Origin: Odoribacter sp.
GTDB taxonomy: Bacteria; Bacteroidota; Bacteroidia; Bacteroidales; Muribaculaceae
Direction: 5' to 3'
Length of the DNA stretch: 64,000 nt
Assembly: GCA_023663145.1 (NCBI GenBank)
Contig: JAMPHZ010000003.1
Location: 60,612-124,611 of the forward strand
The notes beneath the pieces were generated by a model. The model saw only the letters and a list, made by a program, of their open reading frames with translations. It did no database searches and was not told the DNA's origin. This document shows positions 17,352-26,339 of the stretch, piece after piece. The translations under genes and the position numbers were made by a program. How positions within the stretch are numbered: position 1 is the stretch's first letter; each line of letters starts with the position of its first letter.

Positions 17352-18896
17352 TTAAAAAATAAACGAAAGTGCGACATCAGCCTCATCAGAATGGATTCCC
17401 GCCGTGTAACCACATCGCCGGTAACCTGCCGCTAATGACAGAGCGAAGCGCTCACCAAGAGCCCTGGACACAGCGGCCCGCACCCCGGTCTCCGTATGCG
17501 TATGCGACAAGACCTGATATCGATGAGCTGTCACCTGCTGCATTCCCAATGGATTGGAGCCATCGAAAGGTAAGTAGTCAGAACATCCTTTGGCTATTGA
17601 GATGGCAAAACCGGCCATGACACTTGCCAGCCAGTTACTACCTACCGTGTGTGAGACTTTGGCACGGAGGCCCGGCGTAATACCTCCAAGATACATGTGA
17701 CGGGCAGGCGTAACATAATCCTCACGGCTGCGAATATACGCTACCCGCGGATTAAGCGCTATTGTCCACGTATCAGGATGCCATTGGCATAACACATCGA
17801 CATTAGCCTCAGTAAATGTGTGTGAATACATATCCAGCGATGCAATCATGGGATATACATTTGCCGAAGCATCACCGAATATATTTTCGGTTCCGGTACG
17901 TTTTCCATACATAAAAGATGCTGTAACAGCTAAGTCATGCATGGAACCCTGAGCAAGCCAACCAACCATCACTTTCATCTGCGTGTCTGCGGCGGATTGC
18001 AGCGGTAATTTGTTCAACGAGGTGAGGATATGATCGAATTTAAACTTGGTGAGACCGACCGTAGCTACAAATCCACGGCCGCCCGACGGATACATATCCA
18101 AAGTGGCACCGTAACGGTTTCCATTATAATAATGAGTATAGCCACTTCCGGCAAATCGCTCATAATGCGTACCCAGTCCGGTAAGATGCCAGATGCGTTT
18201 ATCTGCCAACTCATTTACGAACTGAATATCACATGACTGTTTATACTTGCGGTAGCTCAATGATAAAGCTGCGTAATAATCGCCATTCCCCACGCGCACT
18301 GCAGCTCCAACCTTCAGATCAAGCCGAGAAGTTGAATTACGGGGCCGGGGGTCGACAGAGCGGTAATACAGGCCAGCATTATAACTGATCTCGGCTCCCC
18401 ATGCCCAACGATCGGAAAGATCGGCATAGCCACCACATAGGCTGTACGTTTCCATCTTCATATCTCCCCCGACTGAATCGGCGGTAAAATATGGATATAT
18501 GATAGAGGCATCGGAACTTTCGTTCCAATTGACATCACTCTGCACTCCATTGCGGTACGATGCAACGCCCCACAGAGTCGAAGTCTTATGCTTCATATAG
18601 CTGCGTGCCTGCACGCCCCACAGTCTTGAGCCAAGACCCTGCTGCACGTCAACAGCCTCGTTCTGTTCACCATAATCATAGAATGCTGTGACAGAATTTA
18701 TTGATACAGGCAACTTCCACTGCTTCAGCGCCGGATTGGCAAAGATTGCGGCAGGCATGCGTAACAACATATTGTCAGCACTGTCAACGCGGTTAATGAC
18801 CTGAGCGACTCTTACGCTGTCAGTGCCGGCCGAGGAGCAATAGCCCGTGGCCGACACTGTCATAGCAATGAAAAATATTGCGTAAGATTTTATCAT
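17352..18896 (-). CDS. DUF6850-like outer-membrane beta-barrel protein
   Basis: The 514-residue protein has a signal peptide (about 1-20, ending in TGYCSSA) and then the alternating aromatic/polar pattern of a beta-barrel up to a terminal Phe (SFIF). Its sequence resembles the DUF6850 family, whose members I know mainly as neighbours of DUF4876 lipoproteins and TonB receptors in Bacteroidales. The partner genes here fit that association. It starts 19 bases after the lipoprotein gene. It is probably an accessory channel or docking protein of the same uptake system. No biochemical role is known to me. Confidence 0.75.
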   Translation of the reverse strand: MIKSYAIFFIAMTVSATGYCSSAGTDSVRVAQVINRVDSADNMLLRMPAAIFANPALKQWKLPVSINSVTAFYDYGEQNEAVDVQQGLGSRLWGVQARSYMKHKTSTLWGVASYRNGVQSDVNWNESSDASIIYPYFTADSVGGDMKMETYSLCGGYADLSDRWAWGAEISYNAGLYYRSVDPRPRNSTSRLDLKVGAAVRVGNGDYYAALSLSYRKYKQSCDIQFVNELADKRIWHLTGLGTHYERFAGSGYTHYYNGNRYGATLDMYPSGGRGFVATVGLTKFKFDHILTSLNKLPLQSAADTQMKVMVGWLAQGSMHDLAVTASFMYGKRTGTENIFGDASANVYPMIASLDMYSHTFTEANVDVLCQWHPDTWTIALNPRVAYIRSREDYVTPARHMYLGGITPGLRAKVSHTVGSNWLASVMAGFAISIAKGCSDYLPFDGSNPLGMQQVTAHRYQVLSHTHTETGVRAAVSRALGERFALSLAAGYRRCGYTAGIHSDEADVALSFIF

Positions 18897-18915
18897 TGAA
18901 ATATTTCCAGTTATT

Positions 18916-20202
18916 TTATTCTACCGGTGTGACACCATCATATGTTATAACTGTGGCATTATTGCCATCAATATCCATTGCTGTGCCTTGAATTTCAATT
19001 TCCGATGCCACTACATGTGTGTTGAAATCTTCGGTAGAGTTATTGGTATCTTTAAACACTGGATTACCATCTTCATTAACATATAGCATTTTTCGGCGCA
19101 TACTGTGGAAATATCCTGTTTTATCTGAAGTAGTGGTGATATTCCATGTCCAACCGCAGTCAAGAGCAGGAGAAGTCACATTCCATACATAATTGTCGCG
19201 AGGTGCTACATTCACCACGTCTACAACAGCACTGTTTGGAATGTAATATACGTCTTTTACGGTCATGTTGAATACATTTCCATTAGGAGCTGTGAACTCG
19301 TAGGTAGCTGTGTAGGCGTTATTGGCAAGGAAAGATTCCGCATCGGTACCAAGACGTGCGATCCCGAATGCACGCTGAGCCTGGTCAAGCATGGTTATCG
19401 ACTTTGAATATGAGAATATCTTATCCATATTCGGCACGTTTGGATTATCGGTATCTTGCTGCGAAGCTACGCTCGACTCATCGTACCACTCCACATCGGC
19501 ATGTGTCAGATCAAAACCAAGCTCGCTGGTAAGACGGTTGTCATTGGCGCGGTCAACCATGAGAAAATATTCGCCTGGTTGAACCGGGAACTGTGTGCCA
19601 TTTCCGGGCACAGTATATGCGAAACGCACTACGACAGCCTGATCCATGATGTCGGGAGTGTAATCATATTTCTGTGTCGTGGCGAAATTGCTTTCAAATA
19701 ATGTGAGTCCATCGGCATAGATCACATGATCAGTGTTGTTGTAAAGTTTTATATAGGAATCACGCACCTGGGCACCGGTGGAGGTACAGGTGCCGTTATT
19801 GAATACTTCCACAATAATAAGATCATCAGACTCTATGGTATTGTATGCAGTCAGCACGATGCTATTCTCTCCCTGGTTAATCCGCACACTTTGACTCATG
19901 GCACGCATTGTCGATGTAACACCGTTGGATAGCCGGACATGTGCGGTGTATGTTATGTCATAGAGCCCGGGCACAAGTTCTATTCCATCTTCACTTACAA
20001 ATTTAAGAGTTTCATTAGTAGATACGTTTTTGAAGAGATACTCTTCATCAATTATTGATGCGTTCTCAATTTCAGCGGGAAGACTGATACTAAGAGTCAC
20101 CGGATAGTATACCACCGGCGCATCGTCATCAGAACAGGATGTCAGTTGCATTGAAAAGCCGGCCATCAGAGCCGCTGCAAGAATGAATTTTGTGATTTTC
20201 AT
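18916..20202 (-). CDS. DUF4876-like surface lipoprotein
   Basis: The 428-residue product has a lipoprotein signal peptide with the lipobox LTSC, giving a lipidated Cys at about residue 23 followed by SDDDA. That acidic stretch fits the export signal of Bacteroidota surface lipoproteins. An N-terminal beta-sandwich (about 35-125) precedes a segment (about 130-290) with IIVEVFNNGT and SYIKLYNNTDHVIYADGLTL, which reads like a lamin-tail-like fold. The family assignment is from memory of this pattern. It lies between the TonB receptor (23 bases) and the DUF6850-like gene (19 bases). It may be the cell-surface ligand-binding subunit, analogous to SusD, but this is inference. Confidence 0.75.
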   Translation of the reverse strand: MKITKFILAAALMAGFSMQLTSCSDDDAPVVYYPVTLSISLPAEIENASIIDEEYLFKNVSTNETLKFVSEDGIELVPGLYDITYTAHVRLSNGVTSTMRAMSQSVRINQGENSIVLTAYNTIESDDLIIVEVFNNGTCTSTGAQVRDSYIKLYNNTDHVIYADGLTLFESNFATTQKYDYTPDIMDQAVVVRFAYTVPGNGTQFPVQPGEYFLMVDRANDNRLTSELGFDLTHADVEWYDESSVASQQDTDNPNVPNMDKIFSYSKSITMLDQAQRAFGIARLGTDAESFLANNAYTATYEFTAPNGNVFNMTVKDVYYIPNSAVVDVVNVAPRDNYVWNVTSPALDCGWTWNITTTSDKTGYFHSMRRKMLYVNEDGNPVFKDTNNSTEDFNTHVVASEIEIQGTAMDIDGNNATVITYDGVTPVE

Positions 20203-20225
20203 AATGAATTTTATATTTATTTATA

Positions 20226-23006
20226 TTATATTGTTATCGTAGCTTCCATGCCAAAGTAAGCTTCTGCCGTACGGCGTATTACAAGGCCGTTCGATTTGTA
20301 ATCAGGCATATAATCAAGTATTCTGTTCACAAAGGCCGATATACGCAGATATGAACCGATCTGCTTGGTGGCTTTAAAATTGAGATACATGGCCACAGGT
20401 ATTGTCATCATGTCAAAAACCTGATCGCTGAATCGCCTTACAAGGTGCTGAAGAATGGTATCGGAGGCATCTGATTCGGTATAAGGATGCAGCTGCCCAT
20501 CGGCAGCCGACAGATAAGCTACCGGCATTTCGGCCTCTCGCAGGCGCTGTGTCTTGATCCACCAAGTCCATTGAAAGGTTGTGGTGAACACGAGTCCCCA
20601 TTTAGGAATCTGTGTATCAAACATAAAGTTGGTGCTGAACCGGTCGTTAATTCGGCCGTCTGTAGTATCATAAATTCCTACGATATTATCACTTACCGGT
20701 GTATTACCTATCACCGTTCCTACAGGGATAAACAGCATCTGCGAGTTTGAATACAAGGTGTGATACCATGCTCCGCTCACAGTGAGTGCCGTGGCAACAG
20801 GTTTCCATCTGGCAGTTGTAACCTGAAGTTCGATACCCTGCTTGTTTATGCGTGTGCCATTAGTCACCTTATCATATCCGTCGAGAATTGAGATATCTTT
20901 ATAAGGCAGACCATCTGGAACAGGAGGAGCCGACAGGGTCGAAGGATCAATAGAGGACGTATCGTAGCGCCTGAACGTATACACTTCGTAAACAGGAGTA
21001 TAGCGGTACCCTGAGTTCATATTTTCCCGGAAGTAGGTGAGCGACAGACGGTTCTTCCCCCATTCCGCTCCTATGCGGACCTCCCACTTGCGATTACGGG
21101 CGGCATGCAGATCATAGTTTACCGGATCTGTGATATATGTGCGGAGATTCACAGCCGATAGATTATACGGATCATTTATATCATAGTAACCAAGCTGCAC
21201 GAAGTCGGAATAATGCACCTGGGGAAACAGGTAATCAAGAGTCGGCATTCTTGTTGTAAGGCCATATCCACCTCCGATGCTGAGTCGTACCGGTAGTCCA
21301 CCGAGTATCATAGTGGGGAAATCCCACACCACGTTGATTCGTGGATCAATATATGGCCGTCGTGCCAGATAGTAACGGCTGTCAAGCCCCGGGAGCATCT
21401 GCATCCTTACACCTGCCTGTGCCTCAAGTTTGTTATTACCTATCAGTGCAGTGACTCCGTCTTCAATGAATGCTCCGAGAGTGTGAAGTGCATTTATATC
21501 ACGGTAAGCACGTGGGCGCGTGGTCCATCCCCCGCTGAGAGGCCGGTCTAGATCATAAATTTGACCGCGGCCATAGTTTTTCGCAAAAGTCCATTCCAAT
21601 CCGGCCTTATAGGAATGGGTGAACACTCCGGCAGTCACAGCACCGGCAACACGGGCTTTCATAAATATATCTACCGGGCGGCCGTCACTGACAAAGTCTG
21701 CAAGGTATGTCCCAAGCAGATATTTTCCATCATGCACACCTTCCTCCATAGTCGTTGGCGCGAGGGGTGTACCGTTGGCCGTAACTTGTTTGCGCCGGAT
21801 GAGCCGGTCGTTGACAAAAGCTGCCGAAGCAGTTATTCCGGCTGACTCTATCCAAGACGACCCGGCGAAGGTAAAGAGCACATCCGACCCGAGGGCATAA
21901 CGGTTATATCGGCTCTCGTACTCATCTATTTTACGTTGGTTAAGATCCGGATCGACTTTTGCGTTATCAAATGATCCTGTGTAATCAACCGACAGGTTCC
22001 ATACTGCTGTATACATGGAACGTATCCAACGGAACTGACCGCGGCCTGATGCTGTGACACGTTTATAATTTTCCAAATTATTTCGAGGATCGACTTTTGA
22101 ATCAAGATAACCCAAATCAAAGTTGAGCACATGGTCAGTCTGTCCTATAGCAAAACCTTTTCCGGCCGAGAAGAGTTTGCTGTATTCATCGGCCTTGAAC
22201 CGTGCAGTCCAGGGAGTGGCTCGCCGGATACGTTTTATATTAACCACCCCCGAGGTGAGGTTGCCGTATTCGGCTGATGGTATACCTCGGACTATCTCGA
22301 CGCTTTCAATATTATCGGTTGAGATGGTTCGCATGTCTACACCACGGTTTACTGTGGAACGTAATGTCGAAGCATCACTACCGGCTACCCCGGGCACCTC
22401 TCGCATTCCTGCATCATTATTGATCGGTGTACCGTCTATAACAAAAGGTATGCCGAGCGAACTGATAGCATAATCAGGATTAGTGCTCAATCCGCCCGAT
22501 GCTGAGATATTGCCGGTCTCGCGGAGTGATATACTGTTTGTCCGGCCCATATCAGGGGTCTGGCTCACATTACCGGGAAGTAACTCAAGCAGATCAGTGA
22601 AACTTGTTGGTTGCAAATGTGACATTGCATCCCGGTCAATACGAGAACCCGATGAAAGACCTGTATTGTCGCGGGCAGTGACCACAATTTCTTGCAGTTC
22701 TATATTTGAAGGTCGCAACGCGACATCAAGCGTCTGGTCACCTATAATATCGACCTGTTTGACAAAGATGGAAAAACCTATAAATGAAACAGAAACAGCA
22801 TGCTTGCCTGAAGGTATTCTGAGCAACCAACGGCCGTCAAGATCAGAAAGAGTGCGATATTGGCCATTATCAGCACTAACCAGCGCTCCGGGAAGCGTCT
22901 CTCCAGTCACAGAGTCAGTAACTATGCCTGATATGACATAGGGGATGGCAACAGCCTTCACAGCCGGCAGTATGGTAAGTAACAGAATAATCAGAGTTCT
23001 TGTCAT
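20226..23006 (-). CDS. TonB-dependent receptor with carboxypeptidase-regulatory N-domain
   Basis: The 926-residue protein begins with a signal peptide (about 1-20), then a CarboxypepD_reg-like domain (about 24-107, with VTDSVTGETLPGALV and SFIGFS). A TonB plug (about 115-235) contains IEVV/IVVTARD, IPFVIDGTPINNDAG and SVEIVRGIPSAEYGNLTSGVV. A 22-strand-type barrel follows. No SusD gene is adjacent. Instead it heads an operon with a DUF4876-like lipoprotein, a DUF6850-like barrel and an M16 protease. Energised import across the outer membrane is expected. The ligand may be a metal complex, peptide or small protein. The promoter box lies 28 bases upstream. Confidence 0.92.
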   Translation of the reverse strand: MTRTLIILLLTILPAVKAVAIPYVISGIVTDSVTGETLPGALVSADNGQYRTLSDLDGRWLLRIPSGKHAVSVSFIGFSIFVKQVDIIGDQTLDVALRPSNIELQEIVVTARDNTGLSSGSRIDRDAMSHLQPTSFTDLLELLPGNVSQTPDMGRTNSISLRETGNISASGGLSTNPDYAISSLGIPFVIDGTPINNDAGMREVPGVAGSDASTLRSTVNRGVDMRTISTDNIESVEIVRGIPSAEYGNLTSGVVNIKRIRRATPWTARFKADEYSKLFSAGKGFAIGQTDHVLNFDLGYLDSKVDPRNNLENYKRVTASGRGQFRWIRSMYTAVWNLSVDYTGSFDNAKVDPDLNQRKIDEYESRYNRYALGSDVLFTFAGSSWIESAGITASAAFVNDRLIRRKQVTANGTPLAPTTMEEGVHDGKYLLGTYLADFVSDGRPVDIFMKARVAGAVTAGVFTHSYKAGLEWTFAKNYGRGQIYDLDRPLSGGWTTRPRAYRDINALHTLGAFIEDGVTALIGNNKLEAQAGVRMQMLPGLDSRYYLARRPYIDPRINVVWDFPTMILGGLPVRLSIGGGYGLTTRMPTLDYLFPQVHYSDFVQLGYYDINDPYNLSAVNLRTYITDPVNYDLHAARNRKWEVRIGAEWGKNRLSLTYFRENMNSGYRYTPVYEVYTFRRYDTSSIDPSTLSAPPVPDGLPYKDISILDGYDKVTNGTRINKQGIELQVTTARWKPVATALTVSGAWYHTLYSNSQMLFIPVGTVIGNTPVSDNIVGIYDTTDGRINDRFSTNFMFDTQIPKWGLVFTTTFQWTWWIKTQRLREAEMPVAYLSAADGQLHPYTESDASDTILQHLVRRFSDQVFDMMTIPVAMYLNFKATKQIGSYLRISAFVNRILDYMPDYKSNGLVIRRTAEAYFGMEATITI

Positions 23007-23034
23007 CTATTTGCAAACCTTTTTTTAGGGCTTG

Positions 23035-23042
23035 CAAAATTA
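23035..23042 (-). promoter_or_regulatory. -7 promoter box of the TonB receptor / M16 operon
   Basis: The minus strand reads TAATTTTG, 28 bases before the receptor start. No further box is seen before the three downstream genes. Confidence 0.65.
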
Positions 23043-23121
23043 GATAATCGCCTCCGGGTATGAAATCCTCAAATTTTGGTATTTTGTGGCAGCTATCTAC
23101 TCAATATGTACCTAAAATGTA

Positions 23122-24441
23122 TTAGGCCGGACCTTCCGATACCGGTCGCACACCGGCAACGGCACCTCTCACAGCTAATCGCCGGCGCCAAGTGGTGTCT
23201 CCGGCGGATATTGTAATCACGCCTTCACCGATATTTATCCGGGCAGTATCAGCATCGCAGTCCCGCGGTAGGCGTAGAATACCACGCACACGCCCGTTTT
23301 GATCACAGATCTGGATACCAGCGCGGGTTACCACCCACAGATAACCATCACCGTCAAACATAAGCGAACCGGGATTAAGCGCTGCATTATCATAACTATG
23401 CAGCCAATAGAACCGCTGCCCGTAATGACGTTCGCCACCCGGAGACAGAATATATTGGTCAATGTAATTTGTACCTTGTGATGCCACGGCTATAAGAGAG
23501 CTGTCGGGATAGATTGCATCAGCCATACCATACTGTTCTACTATAGTATCACATTTCTGCCATCCTGTATCTACAGCAAGAAGACGCTTCAATAAATCAT
23601 TGCCATCGGTACGAGAAACGGCAGGAGAAGGTTGATCTCGCCATATCCATGTCATTACCTGAGGAAATATCTCCGATGTGCGTTTAACACTGTGACCACC
23701 CTCTGCCCAATCAAAGGCACAGTCGTAGCCGCTGAACTCAAGGGCTGACGCAAGCATTCTGTTATGCTCATACCAACTGCCGAATATCGGGTTCCATGTA
23801 TCGCTGTAACCATCTTGCAGATACACCCGCAATGGTAATGGCTCGTGCTTACGCACAATGGATTCAAGGTCGTTGCCACCACGCATAGGTACAAAAGTAC
23901 CACATCCGCTATATACTTTCGAAAACAAGTCGGGCCGGTGCCACGCTGCATTGAAAGCGGCGATACCACCGCTACTTAATCCGAATATCATGCTCATGGC
24001 CGGTTCATGGCTCAGGCGTATCTGTCTTCTGTCAGATGTTGACATGGATTCTACGGCAGGCAGCAGTTCCTGTTCTATGAAACGGGCGAACCGATCATCT
24101 GTAGCATCGAACTCATTGCTGCGGTTGTAACGTATCACCTCTCCGGAGTCGTCAACTATGTAACCAGGATCGAGGAATACTCCGATCGTTACCGGCATAA
24201 GTTCTGCCCGTATAAGCGAGTCTATAACTTCAGGGGCATTGCACAGCACACCGTCAAGCCCCACATAAAGTGCCGCAGGGTCTGTAGGAACATAAACATC
24301 GGGAACCATTATCCGGAATGTGTGCACCGTACCGGGATAAATGGCAGAGTTGTCAAGCCGGCCCTGCAACATGGTATAGCCGGCTGACATGGTTGATACA
24401 GCTGCCACCACAGCGGTTATAAGCAAGAGGAGACGTTTCAT
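23122..24441 (-). CDS. Secreted esterase (Fes/esterase-D-like alpha/beta hydrolase) with C-terminal propeller-like region
   Basis: The 439-residue product has a signal peptide (about 1-20) and an alpha/beta hydrolase domain of the putative-esterase type. The nucleophile elbow GLSSG is at 154-158 (Ser156), and a likely catalytic His is in EGGHSVKR near 255. The last 150 residues contain repeated YLWVVTRAGIQICDQNGR-like blades that suggest part of a beta-propeller (SMP-30-like). I chose the start at 24441, two bases after the stop of the acyltransferase gene. An alternative ATG at 24450 would overlap that gene. It is the last gene of the glsA/glsB-like operon, so a lipid or surface-ester substrate is possible. 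Related enzymes include enterochelin esterases and xylan acetyl-esterases. Confidence 0.8.
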   Translation of the reverse strand: MKRLLLLITAVVAAVSTMSAGYTMLQGRLDNSAIYPGTVHTFRIMVPDVYVPTDPAALYVGLDGVLCNAPEVIDSLIRAELMPVTIGVFLDPGYIVDDSGEVIRYNRSNEFDATDDRFARFIEQELLPAVESMSTSDRRQIRLSHEPAMSMIFGLSSGGIAAFNAAWHRPDLFSKVYSGCGTFVPMRGGNDLESIVRKHEPLPLRVYLQDGYSDTWNPIFGSWYEHNRMLASALEFSGYDCAFDWAEGGHSVKRTSEIFPQVMTWIWRDQPSPAVSRTDGNDLLKRLLAVDTGWQKCDTIVEQYGMADAIYPDSSLIAVASQGTNYIDQYILSPGGERHYGQRFYWLHSYDNAALNPGSLMFDGDGYLWVVTRAGIQICDQNGRVRGILRLPRDCDADTARINIGEGVITISAGDTTWRRRLAVRGAVAGVRPVSEGPA

Positions 24442-24443
24442 AA

Positions 24444-25397
24444 TCAGCAATCGGCGGTGAAAGGGAGTGTAGGATGGAACGTGTCTATATGCCGTCGTTT
24501 TTTGGCATCAAGGATCTCATCGACTGCGAAGAATATTCCACTCTCCTCCACATTGCCGAATTCGTCGTTTATAGCAGTTCCGAACATACGCATCGTGGGA
24601 GAGAGGCCCATATATGCATTCACCAACGGCGGTATATTGTCGCCGTGCGAGCGCACCAAAGAGTTTAGTATCACATAATCCTCCTTGAAATCGCTGCCGG
24701 TGAAAATCTTGTCCATCTCAAGCGGATCACTGGTGAAAGGCAGAGGCTTTATGGGGCGGACCAGGTGATCGGGATCCGGGAAATGCTTGTGCAGGAAAAA
24801 AAGTATAAGATCTCTGCAACGTTCGGTATAGTTGGGGTACATGGTTACTTTACCGAACAGATAACGTATCTCAGGATGTACTACAGTGAGACTGCCAAGG
24901 CCGTCCCACAAGTTATCAAGAGCATAAAGAGCTTTGGCTCCTGCACGCGATGACTGATATTCAGGTCTCACAAATGAGCGTCCGAGTTCAATTGTATAGG
25001 GCAGATATTCTTTTATGAATTTATCCGAGAAATTGAACATGTGTCCTGTAGCTATGCGCGGTGAACCGTCGGCCGTCATACGTATATCCTTGCCGCATAT
25101 ATAGCGGTAGCCGCCAAGAATAAGTTTATTATCAGGGTCCCACACGAAAAGTTGGCGACAAGGTGGATCCATGGTGTCGAATTCATCTATGTCACATTCC
25201 TTCCCTGACCCGCCGCCGGCCATACGGAATGATATTTCACGTAAGCGGCCTATCTCGCGCATGATATTTGGCGAGTTTACGGCATCGGCGATATATATCT
25301 TGTTGCCACCTTTATTGGTGTCGCGCAGGAAGCGGGCGGGAGTGAGTTCTTTTTCTATCAGCTCGGTCGGTACCGGCTCTATGATCTTTCTGTTCAT
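24444..25397 (-). CDS. glsB: GNAT-type N-acyltransferase, probable glycine-lipid synthase subunit GlsB
   Basis: The 317 residues match the OlsB/hemolysin-like acyl-ACP N-acyltransferase group. The conserved core includes REIGRLREISFRMAGGGSG, a DEFDTMDPPCRQLFVWD segment, GGYRY and ELGRSFVRPEYQ. In Bacteroides thetaiotaomicron a homologous protein, GlsB, attaches a 3-hydroxy fatty acid to glycine to begin glycine-lipid (serinolipid-type) synthesis. The adjacent PlsC-like gene is the expected partner GlsA. Its start overlaps that gene's stop by four bases. There is no signal peptide, so a cytoplasmic membrane-face enzyme is expected. Glycine is the assumed amino acid; ornithine cannot be excluded from sequence alone. 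Confidence 0.8.
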   Translation of the reverse strand: MNRKIIEPVPTELIEKELTPARFLRDTNKGGNKIYIADAVNSPNIMREIGRLREISFRMAGGGSGKECDIDEFDTMDPPCRQLFVWDPDNKLILGGYRYICGKDIRMTADGSPRIATGHMFNFSDKFIKEYLPYTIELGRSFVRPEYQSSRAGAKALYALDNLWDGLGSLTVVHPEIRYLFGKVTMYPNYTERCRDLILFFLHKHFPDPDHLVRPIKPLPFTSDPLEMDKIFTGSDFKEDYVILNSLVRSHGDNIPPLVNAYMGLSPTMRMFGTAINDEFGNVEESGIFFAVDEILDAKKRRHIDTFHPTLPFTADC

Positions 25398-26266
25398 TTG
25401 CTGTTGGATTCTCGCAGGGATGGTAGTTGTGTATCATGGACAAGATCATCGGCTATGCGGCGCACCTCGGCTGCGGCACCTCGGGCATCGGCAGACAGAG
25501 ATGAGGGATCTACCGGAGCGCCGCAGATGATTTCAAAATGCTTTCCACGGGCTTTGAAAACTTCTGAGGGCAACAGCACCATCTCCATATTAAACTTTAT
25601 ACCGAGGCGCTTGCGCCACCGCGCTAAATTGTAGAATCGGCCGGTGTTGTGTCCTCTGAAGTACAACGGCACTATGATACGTCCTGAATGACGGGCTTTG
25701 ATAATAAACATCTTCTGCCATTCCAGATCAGTCACGCGCCCGTTGATCAGCCGGGAGCACAGCCCTGCCGGAAAGATTATCACCGGGCGATCCGATGCCA
25801 TGGCCGCATCGATTCCGGCCACTGCGCCGCGGCTTTGGCTGCCATGCTTGTTTATTGGCAGAAACACGTCGCTCAGCGGCTCGACGGCCATCAGCAGATC
25901 GTTTACTACAAACAGTGGTTCCACCCCATGCCGGCGGGACACATATTCTATCAACGCCATTCCGTCAAGCCCCCCCAGCGGGTGGTTGCATACGTATATT
26001 ACAGACTTCGAGGGTAATGGCAAGCGGTCAGCATGGCTAACTGCAACTTTGATGTCAAGATGGTCAAGCACAGCGCGGCAGAATTGTGCTCCGCGGCGAG
26101 GGTAAGCCACCTGCAACATCTCGTTTAGGCTGTCCTGACAGATCAGACGCTCAAGACGGCGCACAACAAAGCCGGGGATGCGCGCAGTGGCTTTCCTCGA
26201 CTTTAATATTTGCGACAGGTCAATTTTTATAGGCCCGTCATGACCGATGGCGGTGTCTTTATCCAT
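25394..26266 (-). CDS. glsA: PlsC-type O-acyltransferase, probable GlsA
   Basis: The 290-residue protein carries the acyltransferase signature NHPLGGLDG at 94-102. His95 and Asp101 form the catalytic pair, with HX5D spacing rather than the usual HX4D. The substrate-binding FPAGLCSR comes near 170, in place of the classic FPEGTRS. These variants are those I associate with the O-acyltransferase of amino-acid lipids (GlsA in Bacteroides, OlsA-like). It should add the second acyl chain to the 3-hydroxyl of N-acylglycine. It is the first gene of the operon, with the promoter box eight bases before the ATG, so its 5' leader is nearly absent. Confidence 0.8.
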   Translation of the reverse strand: MDKDTAIGHDGPIKIDLSQILKSRKATARIPGFVVRRLERLICQDSLNEMLQVAYPRRGAQFCRAVLDHLDIKVAVSHADRLPLPSKSVIYVCNHPLGGLDGMALIEYVSRRHGVEPLFVVNDLLMAVEPLSDVFLPINKHGSQSRGAVAGIDAAMASDRPVIIFPAGLCSRLINGRVTDLEWQKMFIIKARHSGRIIVPLYFRGHNTGRFYNLARWRKRLGIKFNMEMVLLPSEVFKARGKHFEIICGAPVDPSSLSADARGAAAEVRRIADDLVHDTQLPSLRESNSK

Positions 26267-26274
26267 TTCAGATG

Positions 26275-26282
26275 CAAATTTA
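26275..26282 (-). promoter_or_regulatory. -7 promoter box of the glsA operon
   Basis: The minus strand reads TAAATTTG, ending eight bases before the ATG at 26266. It is divergent from the box at 26328. Confidence 0.65.
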
Positions 26283-26327
26283 TTAATAATAATTGTGTAA
26301 ATCTATCGTCAGCGCTGATTTTTTTAG

Positions 26328-26335
26328 TATTTTTG
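26328..26335 (+). promoter_or_regulatory. -7 promoter box giving a probably leaderless mRNA for the 26340 operon
   Basis: TATTTTTG ends four bases before the ATG at 26340. Confidence 0.65.
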
Positions 26336-26339
26336 CATC

